Below, piece by piece: positions 34,557 through 42,611 of a stretch of 42,611 nt of DNA. The position numbers and the translations under genes were made by a program. The stretch comes from Thiocapsa sp. KS1 (GTDB lineage Bacteria; Pseudomonadota; Gammaproteobacteria; Chromatiales; Chromatiaceae). The stretch lies in assembly GCF_001499735.1 (NCBI RefSeq), contig NZ_LN848257.1, positions 58,533 to 101,143 on the forward strand, in the 5' to 3' direction. A model generated the notes under the pieces. It was not told the origin of the DNA. It saw nothing but the letters and a program-made list of their open reading frames with translations, and made no database searches. Numbering within the stretch: the stretch's first letter is position 1; every line of letters begins with the position of its first letter.

Positions 34557-35576
34557 TCAAACGAGCAAGCTTGCATCCGCATAGAGACGGTGCCTGGTCA
34601 GTGTGACAGAGGGTAACTCGCCGAAGATTGTCCGGTATTCCGCGGCGAAGCGTCCGAGCTGATAGAAGCCGAGGGTCATGGCGATCTCCGTCACGGTTGC
34701 GCCCCCGGGTTGCGCTGCGAGCAGGGCCCGGCGCGCGGCATGCATCCGCAGCCGGCGGATGAATTCCATGGGCGAGGTTCCGAGCCGCTCCTGGAAAGCG
34801 TATTCCAGGGTGCGCTGACTGACCCCGACCTCGGCGCACAAGGCAGGGGCGCTCAGGCTGCCGAGGTCCGCGGCGCGCATATACTCGATGGCCAGCTCAA
34901 AACCGGAGCGGCGCCGCCTCGCTCCTTCCAACGACGGCCCGGGCACCGCCAGGCACAGGATGCGCAACAACCCTTCCAGCAAGTCGCACTCCAGGGCGTC
35001 CACGGCGGCGGGATAGGCCAACATCCGGGGATCGGCGTGAACCCGGTCCAAGATGTGCTTTAACCAGATCCCGAGGATGCGCCGCTCTCGCGGGACGGTC
35101 GGCAGCACGCGCTTGAGGGCGCATCGCTCGATCGCCGATGCGGTGAGTGGAGCGAGTTGTTCGCGCATCCAGTCCAGGCGCATCAGCGCGATCACATGGT
35201 CCTGCCCGGCATCGATACGGACATCCAGTGCACCGGGCAGGGTTGCCGGCATGCCCTGCTCGTGCAGCGCCGCCCCCCAATAGTTCGAGCGCCCGCCCAG
35301 GCGGATCGGCACCGTAAAGCCGATCATACCCGGCGGACTCATGCCCTGAACGTGCAGGGAGCCGAGGAAGGACTCCCGATAGAGCAACCAGTTGGGGGTG
35401 ACCAGGGCATGCTTGCGGTTGCGGAAGGGACCGCCGCCGAGGGGGGAGGCGAGCAGTTCCCAAGGGCGCGATGCACTTTCCCAGACGCAGGGGTCGTCGA
35501 TGTCCTGAACAACGATGAAGGCCCCGGGCGTGCGCACCGGCGGGCCGCTGGTCGGTGTTTGTATAGGCGTCTCCAA
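34557..35576 (-). CDS. AraC-family transcriptional regulator
   Basis: 339 residues from a TTG at 35576, preceded by GAGGAG with a 6-nt spacer; no nearby ATG. The N-terminal 230 residues look like the AraC-binding-like (cupin) ligand domain (GMSPPGMIGFTVPIRLGG...). The C-terminal HTH_18 has two helix-turn-helix units: LCAEVGVSQRTLEYAFQERLG and VTEIAMTLGFYQLGRFAAEYRTIFGELPS. Divergent from the beta-barrel/sulfatase locus across 346 bp, so it is the likely regulator of it; the ligand is unknown. Confidence 0.88.
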   Translation of the reverse strand: METPIQTPTSGPPVRTPGAFIVVQDIDDPCVWESASRPWELLASPLGGGPFRNRKHALVTPNWLLYRESFLGSLHVQGMSPPGMIGFTVPIRLGGRSNYWGAALHEQGMPATLPGALDVRIDAGQDHVIALMRLDWMREQLAPLTASAIERCALKRVLPTVPRERRILGIWLKHILDRVHADPRMLAYPAAVDALECDLLEGLLRILCLAVPGPSLEGARRRRSGFELAIEYMRAADLGSLSAPALCAEVGVSQRTLEYAFQERLGTSPMEFIRRLRMHAARRALLAAQPGGATVTEIAMTLGFYQLGRFAAEYRTIFGELPSVTLTRHRLYADASLLV

Positions 35577-35922
35577 CGGCTGCTCCTCGCGTTTCGGAAA
35601 TTGCTTAGACCCGGCGCTAGGCTTGCCCCGGCGTTCCAGTCAAATTCGAGCAAGCACAATCGGCGAGGTGTCCGACCGTCTCGCGCGAAGCCGGCAGTCC
35701 CCCGCCCCGCCGAATCCATCCGGGCCGAAGCTGTCCCGGAAAGCATCGTGCCCCTCTCCGCTCATTTTGCGCTAATCGAATAGCGAGCGAGCAAAACAAT
35801 AACCTAATCTCCGATTCGCCATACCGAGGAGGCTGTCCGGTGTCGCGGCGTCACCTGGCGCAGTCACCCGGTCGGCTCTCCGAATCCCCGACCGTCCCAA
35901 CTTGACGAGGAGCCCAGCATCC
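35577..35922. other. Divergent intergenic region with possible leader ORF
   Basis: 346 bp between the AraC-type gene and the barrel gene. Around 35764-35798 there is an imperfect dyad (ATTTTGCGCT ... GAGCAAAAC) in an AT-rich patch, the most promoter-like part. A strong GAGGAGG (35825-35832) precedes a GTG at 35840 that opens a 21-residue frame ending at 35905, 18 bp before the barrel start; this may be a leader peptide or chance. Confidence 0.4.
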
Positions 35923-36999
35923 ATGACGCGAGCCCTGTACCCGTGGCATTCCGCGGCGCACTGCCCGGCCTGCGCCACTGCTGCGCACTTGCGAGGCGCA
36001 TGCGAGGGGGGCGGAGAACCCTTGCGGTCGAGGCCCGACAATGCGCCCCCGCACCGGCGCCGGGCGTTGGCGTTTGGACTCGCCATGCTCGCGGCGCTAA
36101 CCGGACAGTCCGCGACCGTTCTCGGCGGGGAGGGCGGTACCTCGCACGTGATTCCGGGTGCCAATGCAACGCTCGCGGATCTTCCGCCGACGACGCCCGG
36201 CGTCTTCTTCAAGCCGATGTTCTTGCGCTACCAGGGCGAGGCCTCGGCCCAGATCCCCACGGCGGCAGGCATCGTGGCGAACGTCCACGCGACGGTCGAA
36301 ACCTTGATTCTCGGGGGCGGCTACACCGTCCAGCCGACGCTGCTCGGCGGTGCCCATTACAGCGTAGCGGCCTTCCTGCCTTATTCCTGGATGGATATTT
36401 CGGCGGACTCCGAGGCGCTGGGCGGCATCGGGGTGCAAAGCCGCGTATCCGGCTTCGGCGACCTGACGGTCGTGCCGGTCATGCTCGCCTGGAAGCCGAG
36501 CGATTGGCAATACGATTTTCTGCTGCCGATCTATGCGCCGACGGGCAGCTACGAGCTCGGCCGGCTCGGCAATCCGGGGCTCAACTACTGGACCTTCGAT
36601 CCCATCGTCGGTGCGGCGTACTCCGGCGCAAAGACGGGACTGAACGCGGCGATCCATCTGGGGTACGCGATGAATACCGAGAATCCCGATACCGACTACC
36701 GCAGCGGGGACTTGCTGCATGTCGACGCCTCGGTGCAGCAGATCTTTCCATTGGGCTCGGGCTACCTGAATGTCGGCGCGGAAGGCTGGTACTTCCAGCA
36801 AGTGACGGGCGACAGTGGATCGGGTGCGCGGCTCGGCGACTTCGAAGGCCGCACCGCGGGCATCGGCCCGGTGATCGGCTACATCCAGCCTCTGGGCCAG
36901 CAGAAGCTGGTGCTGGAGCTCAAGTGGCTGCCGGAACTCGAAACCCGGAATCGCCTGAACGGCGATTACCTCTGGTTGAAGGCGGTTTACAAGTTCTGA
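35923..36999 (+). CDS. Outer-membrane beta-barrel, SphA / phenol MetA-pathway type
   Basis: 358 residues from the ATG at 35923 (GAGGAG 11 nt upstream). A hydrophobic segment RRRALAFGLAMLAALTGQSA at about residues 46-65 is presumably the signal peptide; the 45 residues before it are unusually long, so the true start may be downstream at a non-ATG codon. The mature part alternates aromatic/hydrophobic strands (YSVAAFLPYSWMDI, DFLLPIYAPTGSYELGRLGNPGLNYW, LVLELKWLPELETRNRLNGDY) and ends in Phe (WLKAVYKF), the outer-membrane assembly signal. This is the pattern of the MetA-pathway phenol degradation / SphA family, thought to admit hydrophobic substrates. It heads the sulfatase locus. Confidence 0.83.
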   Translation: MTRALYPWHSAAHCPACATAAHLRGACEGGGEPLRSRPDNAPPHRRRALAFGLAMLAALTGQSATVLGGEGGTSHVIPGANATLADLPPTTPGVFFKPMFLRYQGEASAQIPTAAGIVANVHATVETLILGGGYTVQPTLLGGAHYSVAAFLPYSWMDISADSEALGGIGVQSRVSGFGDLTVVPVMLAWKPSDWQYDFLLPIYAPTGSYELGRLGNPGLNYWTFDPIVGAAYSGAKTGLNAAIHLGYAMNTENPDTDYRSGDLLHVDASVQQIFPLGSGYLNVGAEGWYFQQVTGDSGSGARLGDFEGRTAGIGPVIGYIQPLGQQKLVLELKWLPELETRNRLNGDYLWLKAVYKF

Positions 37000-37112
37000 A
37001 GGGCGGCCGGGCTCTGCGTGCCGCCCATCGCCGAAATACGCCGGAGATCCGCCGAATGGCTGGTCCCGCGACGCCACCGATCGGCCCCTGATCATCATCG
37101 AGAGATGACCCA

Positions 37113-39515
37113 ATGAGATCGATTCGCTTCGTTCGACCGCGCCTGTTCGGCCTGACGCTCTTTGCCGCCTGCCTGGGCCTGGTGTTGGGCAGTCTGCTCG
37201 CGGTACCGGCAAGGGGCCAGGAGGTCCTGCCTTTTCCACCCACGCCCTCGGCCTCCACCCCCGGGCTGACCATGCAGGACTCCATCTACCAGAAGCGCGT
37301 GGAGCCCCGACGCCTGGCGGAGGGCGCGCCGAACATCCTCGTCATCCTGATGGACGACGTGGGGCCGGCCACGCCCTCGACTTACGGGGGCGAGATCAAT
37401 ACACCGACGCTGGATCGTGTGGCGAACATGGGTATTTCCTACAACCGCTTTCATTCGACGGCCATGTGCTCGCCCACGCGGGCCGCGCTGTTGACCGGGC
37501 GCAACCACACCCGCGTCGGCAATGGTCAGATCGCCGCGCTTGCCAATGACTTCGACGGCTTCAGCGGCAAGATCCCGAAGACCTCGGCGACCGTCGCCGA
37601 GGTGCTGAAGAACTACGGGTACAACACGGGCGCCTGGGGCAAGTGGCACAACACGCCCGAGGAGGATGTCACCAACAAGGGCCCGTTCGACTATTGGCCG
37701 ACCGGCCATGGCTTCGAATACTTCTACGGCTTCCTCGCCGGCGAGGCGTCGCAATACGAGCCGCAGATGGTGCGCAATACCACCCTGGTCACCGAAGAGC
37801 ATAAGCCGGGCTACCACCTCTCCGAGGACATTGCCGACGACGCCATCGTTTGGCTGCGCGAACAAAATGCCTACGCCCCGGACAAGCCATTTTTCATGTA
37901 TTGGGCTCCGGGCGCATCCCACGGCCCGCACCAGATCACGTCGGAATGGGCCGACAAGTACAAGGGCAAGTTCAATGACGGCTGGGACAGCTATCGCGAG
38001 CGGGTGTTTGCGAACGCCAAGGCCAAGGGCTGGATCCCGCAGGATGCCCAGCTCACGCCGCGCCCCGCCTCCCTGGCCGCCTGGGATTCGATTCCCGAGG
38101 ATGAGAGACCATTCCAGCGCCGCTTGATGGAGGTTTTTGCCGGCTTCACCGAGCATGCCGACTTCAACGCCGGGCGCGTGATCGCGGAGATCGAGCGCCA
38201 GGGCAAGCTCGACAATACCCTGATCTTCTATATCTGGGGCGACAACGGCTCATCTGCCGAAGGCTTATACGGCACCATCAGCGAACAGCTCGCGCAGAAC
38301 GGGATCCCGACCACGATCGCGCAACATCTCGAGGCCCTGGACGAGCTGGGCGGCCTGGATGCGCTGGGCGGGCCCAAGACCGACAATATGTATCACGCCG
38401 GCTGGGCCTGGGCGGGGAGCACGCCGTACAGGTCGACCAAGCTCGTCGGTGCCCACTTCGGCGGCACACGCCAGCCCATGGCGGTGGCCTGGCCCAGGGG
38501 CATCAAGGCCGACGCCACGCCGCGTGCGCAGTTCCACCATGTCATCGACGTTGTGCCGACGATCTACGAGGCAACGAAGATCACGCCGCCCAATATGGTC
38601 AACGGCTTTCCGCAGGACTCCATCGATGGCGTCAGCATGGCCTATACCTTTGCCGACAACGGGGCCATGGGTCAGCGCAGGACCCAGTTCTTCGACATCA
38701 TGGCCAGTCGGGGGATTTATCACGACGGCTGGTTTGCCGGCGCCATGGGCCCACGCGAGCCCTGGGTGGGCGGCATGCCGAAGGGCGCCAAGGAATGGTC
38801 GCCGGAAAAGGACCAATGGGAGCTCTACAACCTGAACGAGGACTGGAGCCAGGCCAACGACCTCGCCGGCAAGATGCCGGACAAGCTCGTGGAAATGAAA
38901 GACCTCTTTCTGATCGAATCCACCAAGAACAAGAACCTGCCGATCGGCGGCGGCCTGTGGTCCACCGCGCTCATGCATCCCGAGGATGCGCCGCGGTCCG
39001 CTATCACCGAATGGACCTTCGAAGGCGCCATGACTCGGATGTCGGAGTCCGCCGCGCCCAAATTGGGGATCGTCGATACCCTGGTGAGCATGGAGCTGGA
39101 CCTGCCGGCGAACGCCAATGGCGTGCTCTATGCCGTCGGCGGCTTTGGCGGGGGCCTGACGTTGTATGTGAAAGACGGTGTGCTGAATTACGAGTACAAC
39201 CAGTTCGAGGTCCTGCGCACGAAGATCCAGTCCAAAGGCAAGCTCCCGACCGGCAAGGCGAGGCTCGAAGTCGAATCGAAGCTGGTCGAAAAGGTTGGAG
39301 GGCCGATGGACATCACACTGAAGCTGAATGGCGAAACGGTGGGTCAGGGTCGGGTGCCGACCGCCATATCGTTGCACTTCACGACGAACGAATCCTTCGA
39401 TATCGGCAGCGATACCAACTCACCCGTGTCGCTGGCCTATTTCGACCATGCGCCTTTTGCCTTCACCGGCACCATCGGCACAACGAAAGTCGCCTACCCG
39501 GAGAAGACGCCATGA
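37113..39515 (+). CDS. Secreted arylsulfatase (paralogue 1)
   Basis: 800 residues. Signal peptide with a hydrophobic core LFGLTLFAACLGLVLGSLLAV and likely cleavage after PARG/Q. Type I sulfatase: metal-binding ILMDDVG (Asp81, Asp82) and the formylglycine motif CSPTRAALLTGR with Cys119, which must be converted by a formylglycine-generating enzyme not seen in this window. Further metal/sulfate ligands are in GKWHN, ASHGPH and WGDNGSS. A C-terminal beta-rich domain of about 180 residues (GVLYAVGGFGGGLTLYVKDG) follows the catalytic part. The stop overlaps the next gene by 4 bp. Strongly similar throughout to the sulfatase at 39794, so a tandem duplication. Confidence 0.95.
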   Translation: MRSIRFVRPRLFGLTLFAACLGLVLGSLLAVPARGQEVLPFPPTPSASTPGLTMQDSIYQKRVEPRRLAEGAPNILVILMDDVGPATPSTYGGEINTPTLDRVANMGISYNRFHSTAMCSPTRAALLTGRNHTRVGNGQIAALANDFDGFSGKIPKTSATVAEVLKNYGYNTGAWGKWHNTPEEDVTNKGPFDYWPTGHGFEYFYGFLAGEASQYEPQMVRNTTLVTEEHKPGYHLSEDIADDAIVWLREQNAYAPDKPFFMYWAPGASHGPHQITSEWADKYKGKFNDGWDSYRERVFANAKAKGWIPQDAQLTPRPASLAAWDSIPEDERPFQRRLMEVFAGFTEHADFNAGRVIAEIERQGKLDNTLIFYIWGDNGSSAEGLYGTISEQLAQNGIPTTIAQHLEALDELGGLDALGGPKTDNMYHAGWAWAGSTPYRSTKLVGAHFGGTRQPMAVAWPRGIKADATPRAQFHHVIDVVPTIYEATKITPPNMVNGFPQDSIDGVSMAYTFADNGAMGQRRTQFFDIMASRGIYHDGWFAGAMGPREPWVGGMPKGAKEWSPEKDQWELYNLNEDWSQANDLAGKMPDKLVEMKDLFLIESTKNKNLPIGGGLWSTALMHPEDAPRSAITEWTFEGAMTRMSESAAPKLGIVDTLVSMELDLPANANGVLYAVGGFGGGLTLYVKDGVLNYEYNQFEVLRTKIQSKGKLPTGKARLEVESKLVEKVGGPMDITLKLNGETVGQGRVPTAISLHFTTNESFDIGSDTNSPVSLAYFDHAPFAFTGTIGTTKVAYPEKTP

Positions 39516-39769
39516 AAACCGCTGCCGCTGCACTCGCCCTGACCCTGTCCATCGCGACCGGCATCGCCGGTGCCGGTCCACTGGACCCCGACTGCACCGC
39601 GGAAAAGGCGGCCAAGGGCGCGGTCACCAGAGCGACGGTCGGGGTCGGCGGACGCTGCTCGCCCGCCGAGGCCGCCAAGGATTCGGCCAAACGTACAGCG
39701 GGTGTCGAGGACAAGGGGCCGCTCGACAAGCACCGCGATGAAGGGTTGGTCAAGAAGGCCGTGAAATAA
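39512..39769 (+). CDS. Small secreted protein between the two sulfatases
   Basis: 85 residues. The ATG overlaps the sulfatase stop (ATGA), a strong sign of coupled expression. Signal peptide MKTAAAALALTLSIATGIAGA, then a 64-residue hydrophilic, Lys/Ala-rich mature protein with two Cys (C28 and C49: DPDCTAEKAAKG and GGRCSPAEAAKDS) that could form one disulfide. The two Cys-containing segments look like two repeats of a Cys-x-x-Glu/Ala-Glu-(Lys/Ala)-Ala-Ala-Lys pattern. I do not recognise a characterised family. Its place suggests a periplasmic partner of the sulfatases. Confidence 0.8.
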   Translation: MKTAAAALALTLSIATGIAGAGPLDPDCTAEKAAKGAVTRATVGVGGRCSPAEAAKDSAKRTAGVEDKGPLDKHRDEGLVKKAVK

Positions 39770-39793
39770 CAACCTGATGAAACCGGAGATGCG

Positions 39794-42172
39794 ATGAACG
39801 TCAATGTCCTGCCGATCGCCGTGCTGTGCGGCCTTGCGTCCCTCGGGACACAGGCGGCTGTTGCGGCCGACTCCGCGGCGATTCCGTCGGACGGCTCGGT
39901 ACTGCCCTTCCCGCCGACCCCGTCGGCCAGCATCGCCGGTCCGACCTTGCAGGAATCCACCCACCAGCGCCGAGTCGAGCAGAGCCATCTGCCCGCGGAT
40001 GCCCCGAACATCCTGATCATCCTGCTCGACGATGTGGGCTTCGGCCTCGCGGACACCTACGGCGGGCCCATCCATACGCCGACCCTTTCCCGCATCGCAG
40101 GCGAGGGGATCAGCTACAACGCCTTCCACACCACCGCGATCTGCTCGCCCACCCGAGCGGCGCTGCTCACCGGGCGCAACCACCACCGTGTCGGCTCCGG
40201 AACCATCGCCGAGCGCGCGGTGGATTGGGACGGCTACACCGGCGTGATCCCCCGAACCTCCGCGACCCTGGCCAAGGTGCTCGGGGAATATGGTTACAAG
40301 AGCGCTGCCTTCGGTAAGTGGCACAACACCCCGGCCACCGACACGACCGCCATGGGGCCCTTCACCCTCTGGCCGACCGGCGAGGGCATCGGCTTCGACT
40401 ATTTCTATGGTTTCCTGGCCGGGGAAACCTCGCAATGGGAGCCGCGACTGGTCGAGAACTTCAACCCGATCGAGCCGCCCCACGACGAGACCTACCACCT
40501 CTCCGAGGACATGGCGGACCAAGCCATCGCATGGATGCGCAAGCACCGTGCGTTCGCCCCGGACAAACCTTTCTTCATGTACTGGGCGCCCGGCGCGGGC
40601 CACGGGCCGCACCACGTCGCCAAGGCATGGGCAGACAAGTACAAGGGGCAATTCGACGCCGGCTGGGATCAGCTCCGCGAGCAAACCTTCGCGCGTCAGA
40701 AGGCGTTGGGCTGGATCCCCGCGGACACCAAGCTCACGCCGCGGGCCGAGTCCATGCCCGGCTGGGAGAGCATCCCGGAGGCCGAGCGCCCCTTCCAGCT
40801 ACGCCTGATGGAGGTGTTCGCCGGCTTCGTCGAGCACGTCGACGTTCAGGCGGGCAAGGTCATCGACGAGTTGGAGCGGCTGGGCATCCGCGACAACACC
40901 CTGGTCATCTACATCTTCGGCGACAACGGCTCCAGCGCCGAGGGTCAGCAGGGGAGCATCAGCGAGCTCCTGGCCCAGAATCAGATCCCCAACACCATCG
41001 CCCAACAGCTTGCGGCCCTTGAGCGGCTGGGCGGCCTGGATGCACTCGGCGGCCCCAAGGTGGACAACATGTATCACGCGGGCTGGGCCTGGGCGGGGGA
41101 CACCCCCTTCCAGCACACCAAGTTGATCGCCTCGCACTTCGGCGGGACGCGCAATCCCATGGCGATCTCCTGGCCCAAGGGCATCCGCCCCGACAAGACG
41201 CCGCGGCCCCAGTTTCACCACGTCAACGACATCGCGCCGACCCTCTACGAGATCTTGCGCATCGAGCCTCCCGAGGTAGTAGACGGCTTCGCGCAGGACC
41301 CCATCGACGGGACGAGTCTGGCCTATACCTTCGCTGAGGCCGAGGCGCCCGGCCGCAAGCCGATCCAATACTTCGACAACAACGGCAGCCGAGGTCTCTA
41401 CCGGGACGGCTGGTACGCCGGCACCTTCGGCCCCCTGACGCCCTGGCTCAGCGTGAGCCCGGGACTTGCTGCCTGGGACCCGAACAAGGACGTCTGGGAG
41501 CTCTACAACCTCGACATCGACTTCTCGCAGGCCAACAACCTTGCCGCGCAGGAGCCGCAGCGGCTGGAAGCCATGAAGGCCCTGTTTGTCGAGGAGGCCA
41601 AAGCGAACGCGGCATTTCCGATCGGGGCGGGCATCTGGCTGCGCATCCACCCGGAGGATCGCATCAAGACGCCCTACAGGAGCTGGCAGTTCGACGCGAC
41701 CACGACCCGCATGCCCGAGTTCACCGCCCCCGGCCTGGGTCGCGAGAGCAACCAGGTGACCATCGACGCCGAGTTTGGTGAGAACGCCTCGGGCGTGCTC
41801 TACGCGCTCGGCGGGGCCTCGGGGGGCTTGACCCTCTACATGGACCAGGGGCACCTGGTCTACGAGTACAACATGATGATCATCGAGCGCTATGGCGTCG
41901 GGACCGCCGAGAAGCTCACCCCCGGCAGGCACCGCATCGAGGTGGACACGACCATCGCCAAGCCCGGCGCCCCGGCCCAGATCGTGCTCAGCGTCGACGG
42001 CCGGGAAGTCACGCGGACCACCGTGGCCCGCACGGTCCCCGCCGCCTTTACCGCCAGCGAGAGCTTCGACGTGGGCGTGGATCTGGGCTCGCCGGTGTCG
42101 CTCGACTACTTCGACCGACGTCCGTTCGCCTTCGACGGGACGATCGACTCCGTGCGCGTCTCGCTCAAATAG
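39794..42172 (+). CDS. Secreted arylsulfatase (paralogue 2)
   Basis: 792 residues. Signal peptide MNVNVLPIAVLCGLASLGTQ with cleavage after AVAA or so. Metal ligands in ILLDDVG (Asp79, Asp80); formylglycine motif CSPTRAALLTGR with Cys117; GKWHN, AGHGPHH and FGDNGSSAEGQQG follow. The C-terminal beta-rich domain (VLYALGGASGGLTLYMDQG) is shared with paralogue 1, as is the VLPFPPTPSAS stretch just after the signal peptide. Differences sit mainly in loops, for example ENFNPIEPP where paralogue 1 has RNTTLVTEE, which may alter substrate choice. GGAG precedes the ATG. Confidence 0.95.
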   Translation: MNVNVLPIAVLCGLASLGTQAAVAADSAAIPSDGSVLPFPPTPSASIAGPTLQESTHQRRVEQSHLPADAPNILIILLDDVGFGLADTYGGPIHTPTLSRIAGEGISYNAFHTTAICSPTRAALLTGRNHHRVGSGTIAERAVDWDGYTGVIPRTSATLAKVLGEYGYKSAAFGKWHNTPATDTTAMGPFTLWPTGEGIGFDYFYGFLAGETSQWEPRLVENFNPIEPPHDETYHLSEDMADQAIAWMRKHRAFAPDKPFFMYWAPGAGHGPHHVAKAWADKYKGQFDAGWDQLREQTFARQKALGWIPADTKLTPRAESMPGWESIPEAERPFQLRLMEVFAGFVEHVDVQAGKVIDELERLGIRDNTLVIYIFGDNGSSAEGQQGSISELLAQNQIPNTIAQQLAALERLGGLDALGGPKVDNMYHAGWAWAGDTPFQHTKLIASHFGGTRNPMAISWPKGIRPDKTPRPQFHHVNDIAPTLYEILRIEPPEVVDGFAQDPIDGTSLAYTFAEAEAPGRKPIQYFDNNGSRGLYRDGWYAGTFGPLTPWLSVSPGLAAWDPNKDVWELYNLDIDFSQANNLAAQEPQRLEAMKALFVEEAKANAAFPIGAGIWLRIHPEDRIKTPYRSWQFDATTTRMPEFTAPGLGRESNQVTIDAEFGENASGVLYALGGASGGLTLYMDQGHLVYEYNMMIIERYGVGTAEKLTPGRHRIEVDTTIAKPGAPAQIVLSVDGREVTRTTVARTVPAAFTASESFDVGVDLGSPVSLDYFDRRPFAFDGTIDSVRVSLK

Positions 42173-42345
42173 GGATCTTCACGCCTTCACAACGGATCGT
42201 CGCTCATCCGCCGGACGATTGCATACACGCAAACCCGCGTTTGGACTATAAAGCGGGAAGCAGGAGGCGGAGGCAGGACGCTCTTTCAAGCCGACAGGAA
42301 CTCAATCCAAGCGCCGGCAAGGCGCCCACCATCGTGAGGACACGC

Positions 42346-42611
42346 ATGCGTAACCTACGACAGCAGCTCGGCCGATTGCTGACCCCGGTCATCGTGGCCG
42401 TCTCCATCGGGATCTCGACGCCCCTCGCCCTGGCGGCGGAGGCGGCCAAATCCCCGGCCGATCGCTTTCCGCCCGAGCAGATCGAGCAGCTCGTCGCCCC
42501 CATCGCGCTCTATCCCGATGCCCTGATCGCCCAGGTCCTCATGGCGAGCACCTATCCGCTGGACGTGGTACAGGCGAAGCGCTGGCTCGACGAGCATGAA
42601 GACCTCGAGGG
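42346..42611 (+). CDS. DUF3300 family exported protein (3' partial)
   Basis: First 88 residues; the gene runs off the window. Signal peptide RQQLGRLLTPVIVAVSIGIS ending near ALAAEA, then FPPEQIEQLVAPIALYPDAL followed by IAQVLMASTYPLDVVQAKRW, the diagnostic N-terminus of DUF3300. Function unknown; DUF3300 genes are usually followed by a DUF2950 gene, which would lie outside. GAGG lies 8 bp or so before the ATG. A TATAAA at 42247-42252 in the 173-bp gap after the sulfatase suggests its own promoter, but no matching -35 is clear. Confidence 0.88.
   Translation, partial: MRNLRQQLGRLLTPVIVAVSIGISTPLALAAEAAKSPADRFPPEQIEQLVAPIALYPDALIAQVLMASTYPLDVVQAKRWLDEHEDLE

Overview
The window looks like chromosome of a high-GC purple sulfur bacterium (Gammaproteobacteria, Chromatiales, probably Chromatiaceae). 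This rests on typical gammaproteobacterial gene orders (trpB-trpA-accD-folC-dedD-cvpA-purF-metZ; lepA-lepB-DUF4845-rnc-era-recO-pdxJ; crcB-serS) together with a CsoS1D carboxysome shell protein, which points to a carbon-fixing autotroph. No rRNA, tRNA, CRISPR array, prophage or insertion sequence was seen.

Layout. 1-8467 (+): end of tryptophan synthesis (trpB partial, trpA), fatty-acid synthesis (accD), folate (folC), a SPOR-domain protein, cvpA, purF and metZ. 8643-12687 (-): a minor-pilin operon read pilE, fimT, pilW, pilX, pilV, with no pilY1. 12900-15563: an unknown lipoprotein, a Fpg/Nei DNA glycosylase, an 860-bp non-coding stretch packed with repeats and two minus-strand terminators, and an HPF-like ribosome-associated protein. 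15658-19347: an SDR-fold protein lacking the catalytic Tyr, an NDUFA9-type SDR, mtgA and a LysR regulator. 19443-22168: azoR, a pirin and a YqhD-type aldehyde reductase, divergent from the LysR gene across a palindromic operator candidate; together a plausible quinone/aldehyde stress module. 22370-28955: translation, secretion, RNA processing, recombination and PLP housekeeping genes.

29152-34395 (+): a GlgC homologue whose active-site residues are replaced, an endonuclease III-like glycosylase, an isolated csoS1D, a small methyltransferase, the fluoride channel gene crcB with a DUF190 partner, and serS. 34557-42611: an AraC-type regulator divergent from a locus for secreted/outer-membrane proteins: a beta-barrel of the SphA/phenol-MetA type, two paralogous 800-residue arylsulfatases separated by an 85-residue secreted protein, and the start of a DUF3300 protein. 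This looks like an accessory sulfate-ester scavenging locus.

The less ordinary content is (i) a dispersed, hairpin-bearing repeat of about 85 bp bounded by TAAACCGCG/CGCGGTTTA, five copies, all intergenic; (ii) a second repeat family built on GTAGGTGCGAAT; (iii) two minus-strand terminators preceded by CTCCTT, possibly small RNAs; (iv) the apparently non-catalytic GlgC; (v) csoS1D outside any carboxysome operon; and (vi) the sulfatase pair with its small partner. All family assignments come from reading motifs and recalled family sequences; no database search was run.
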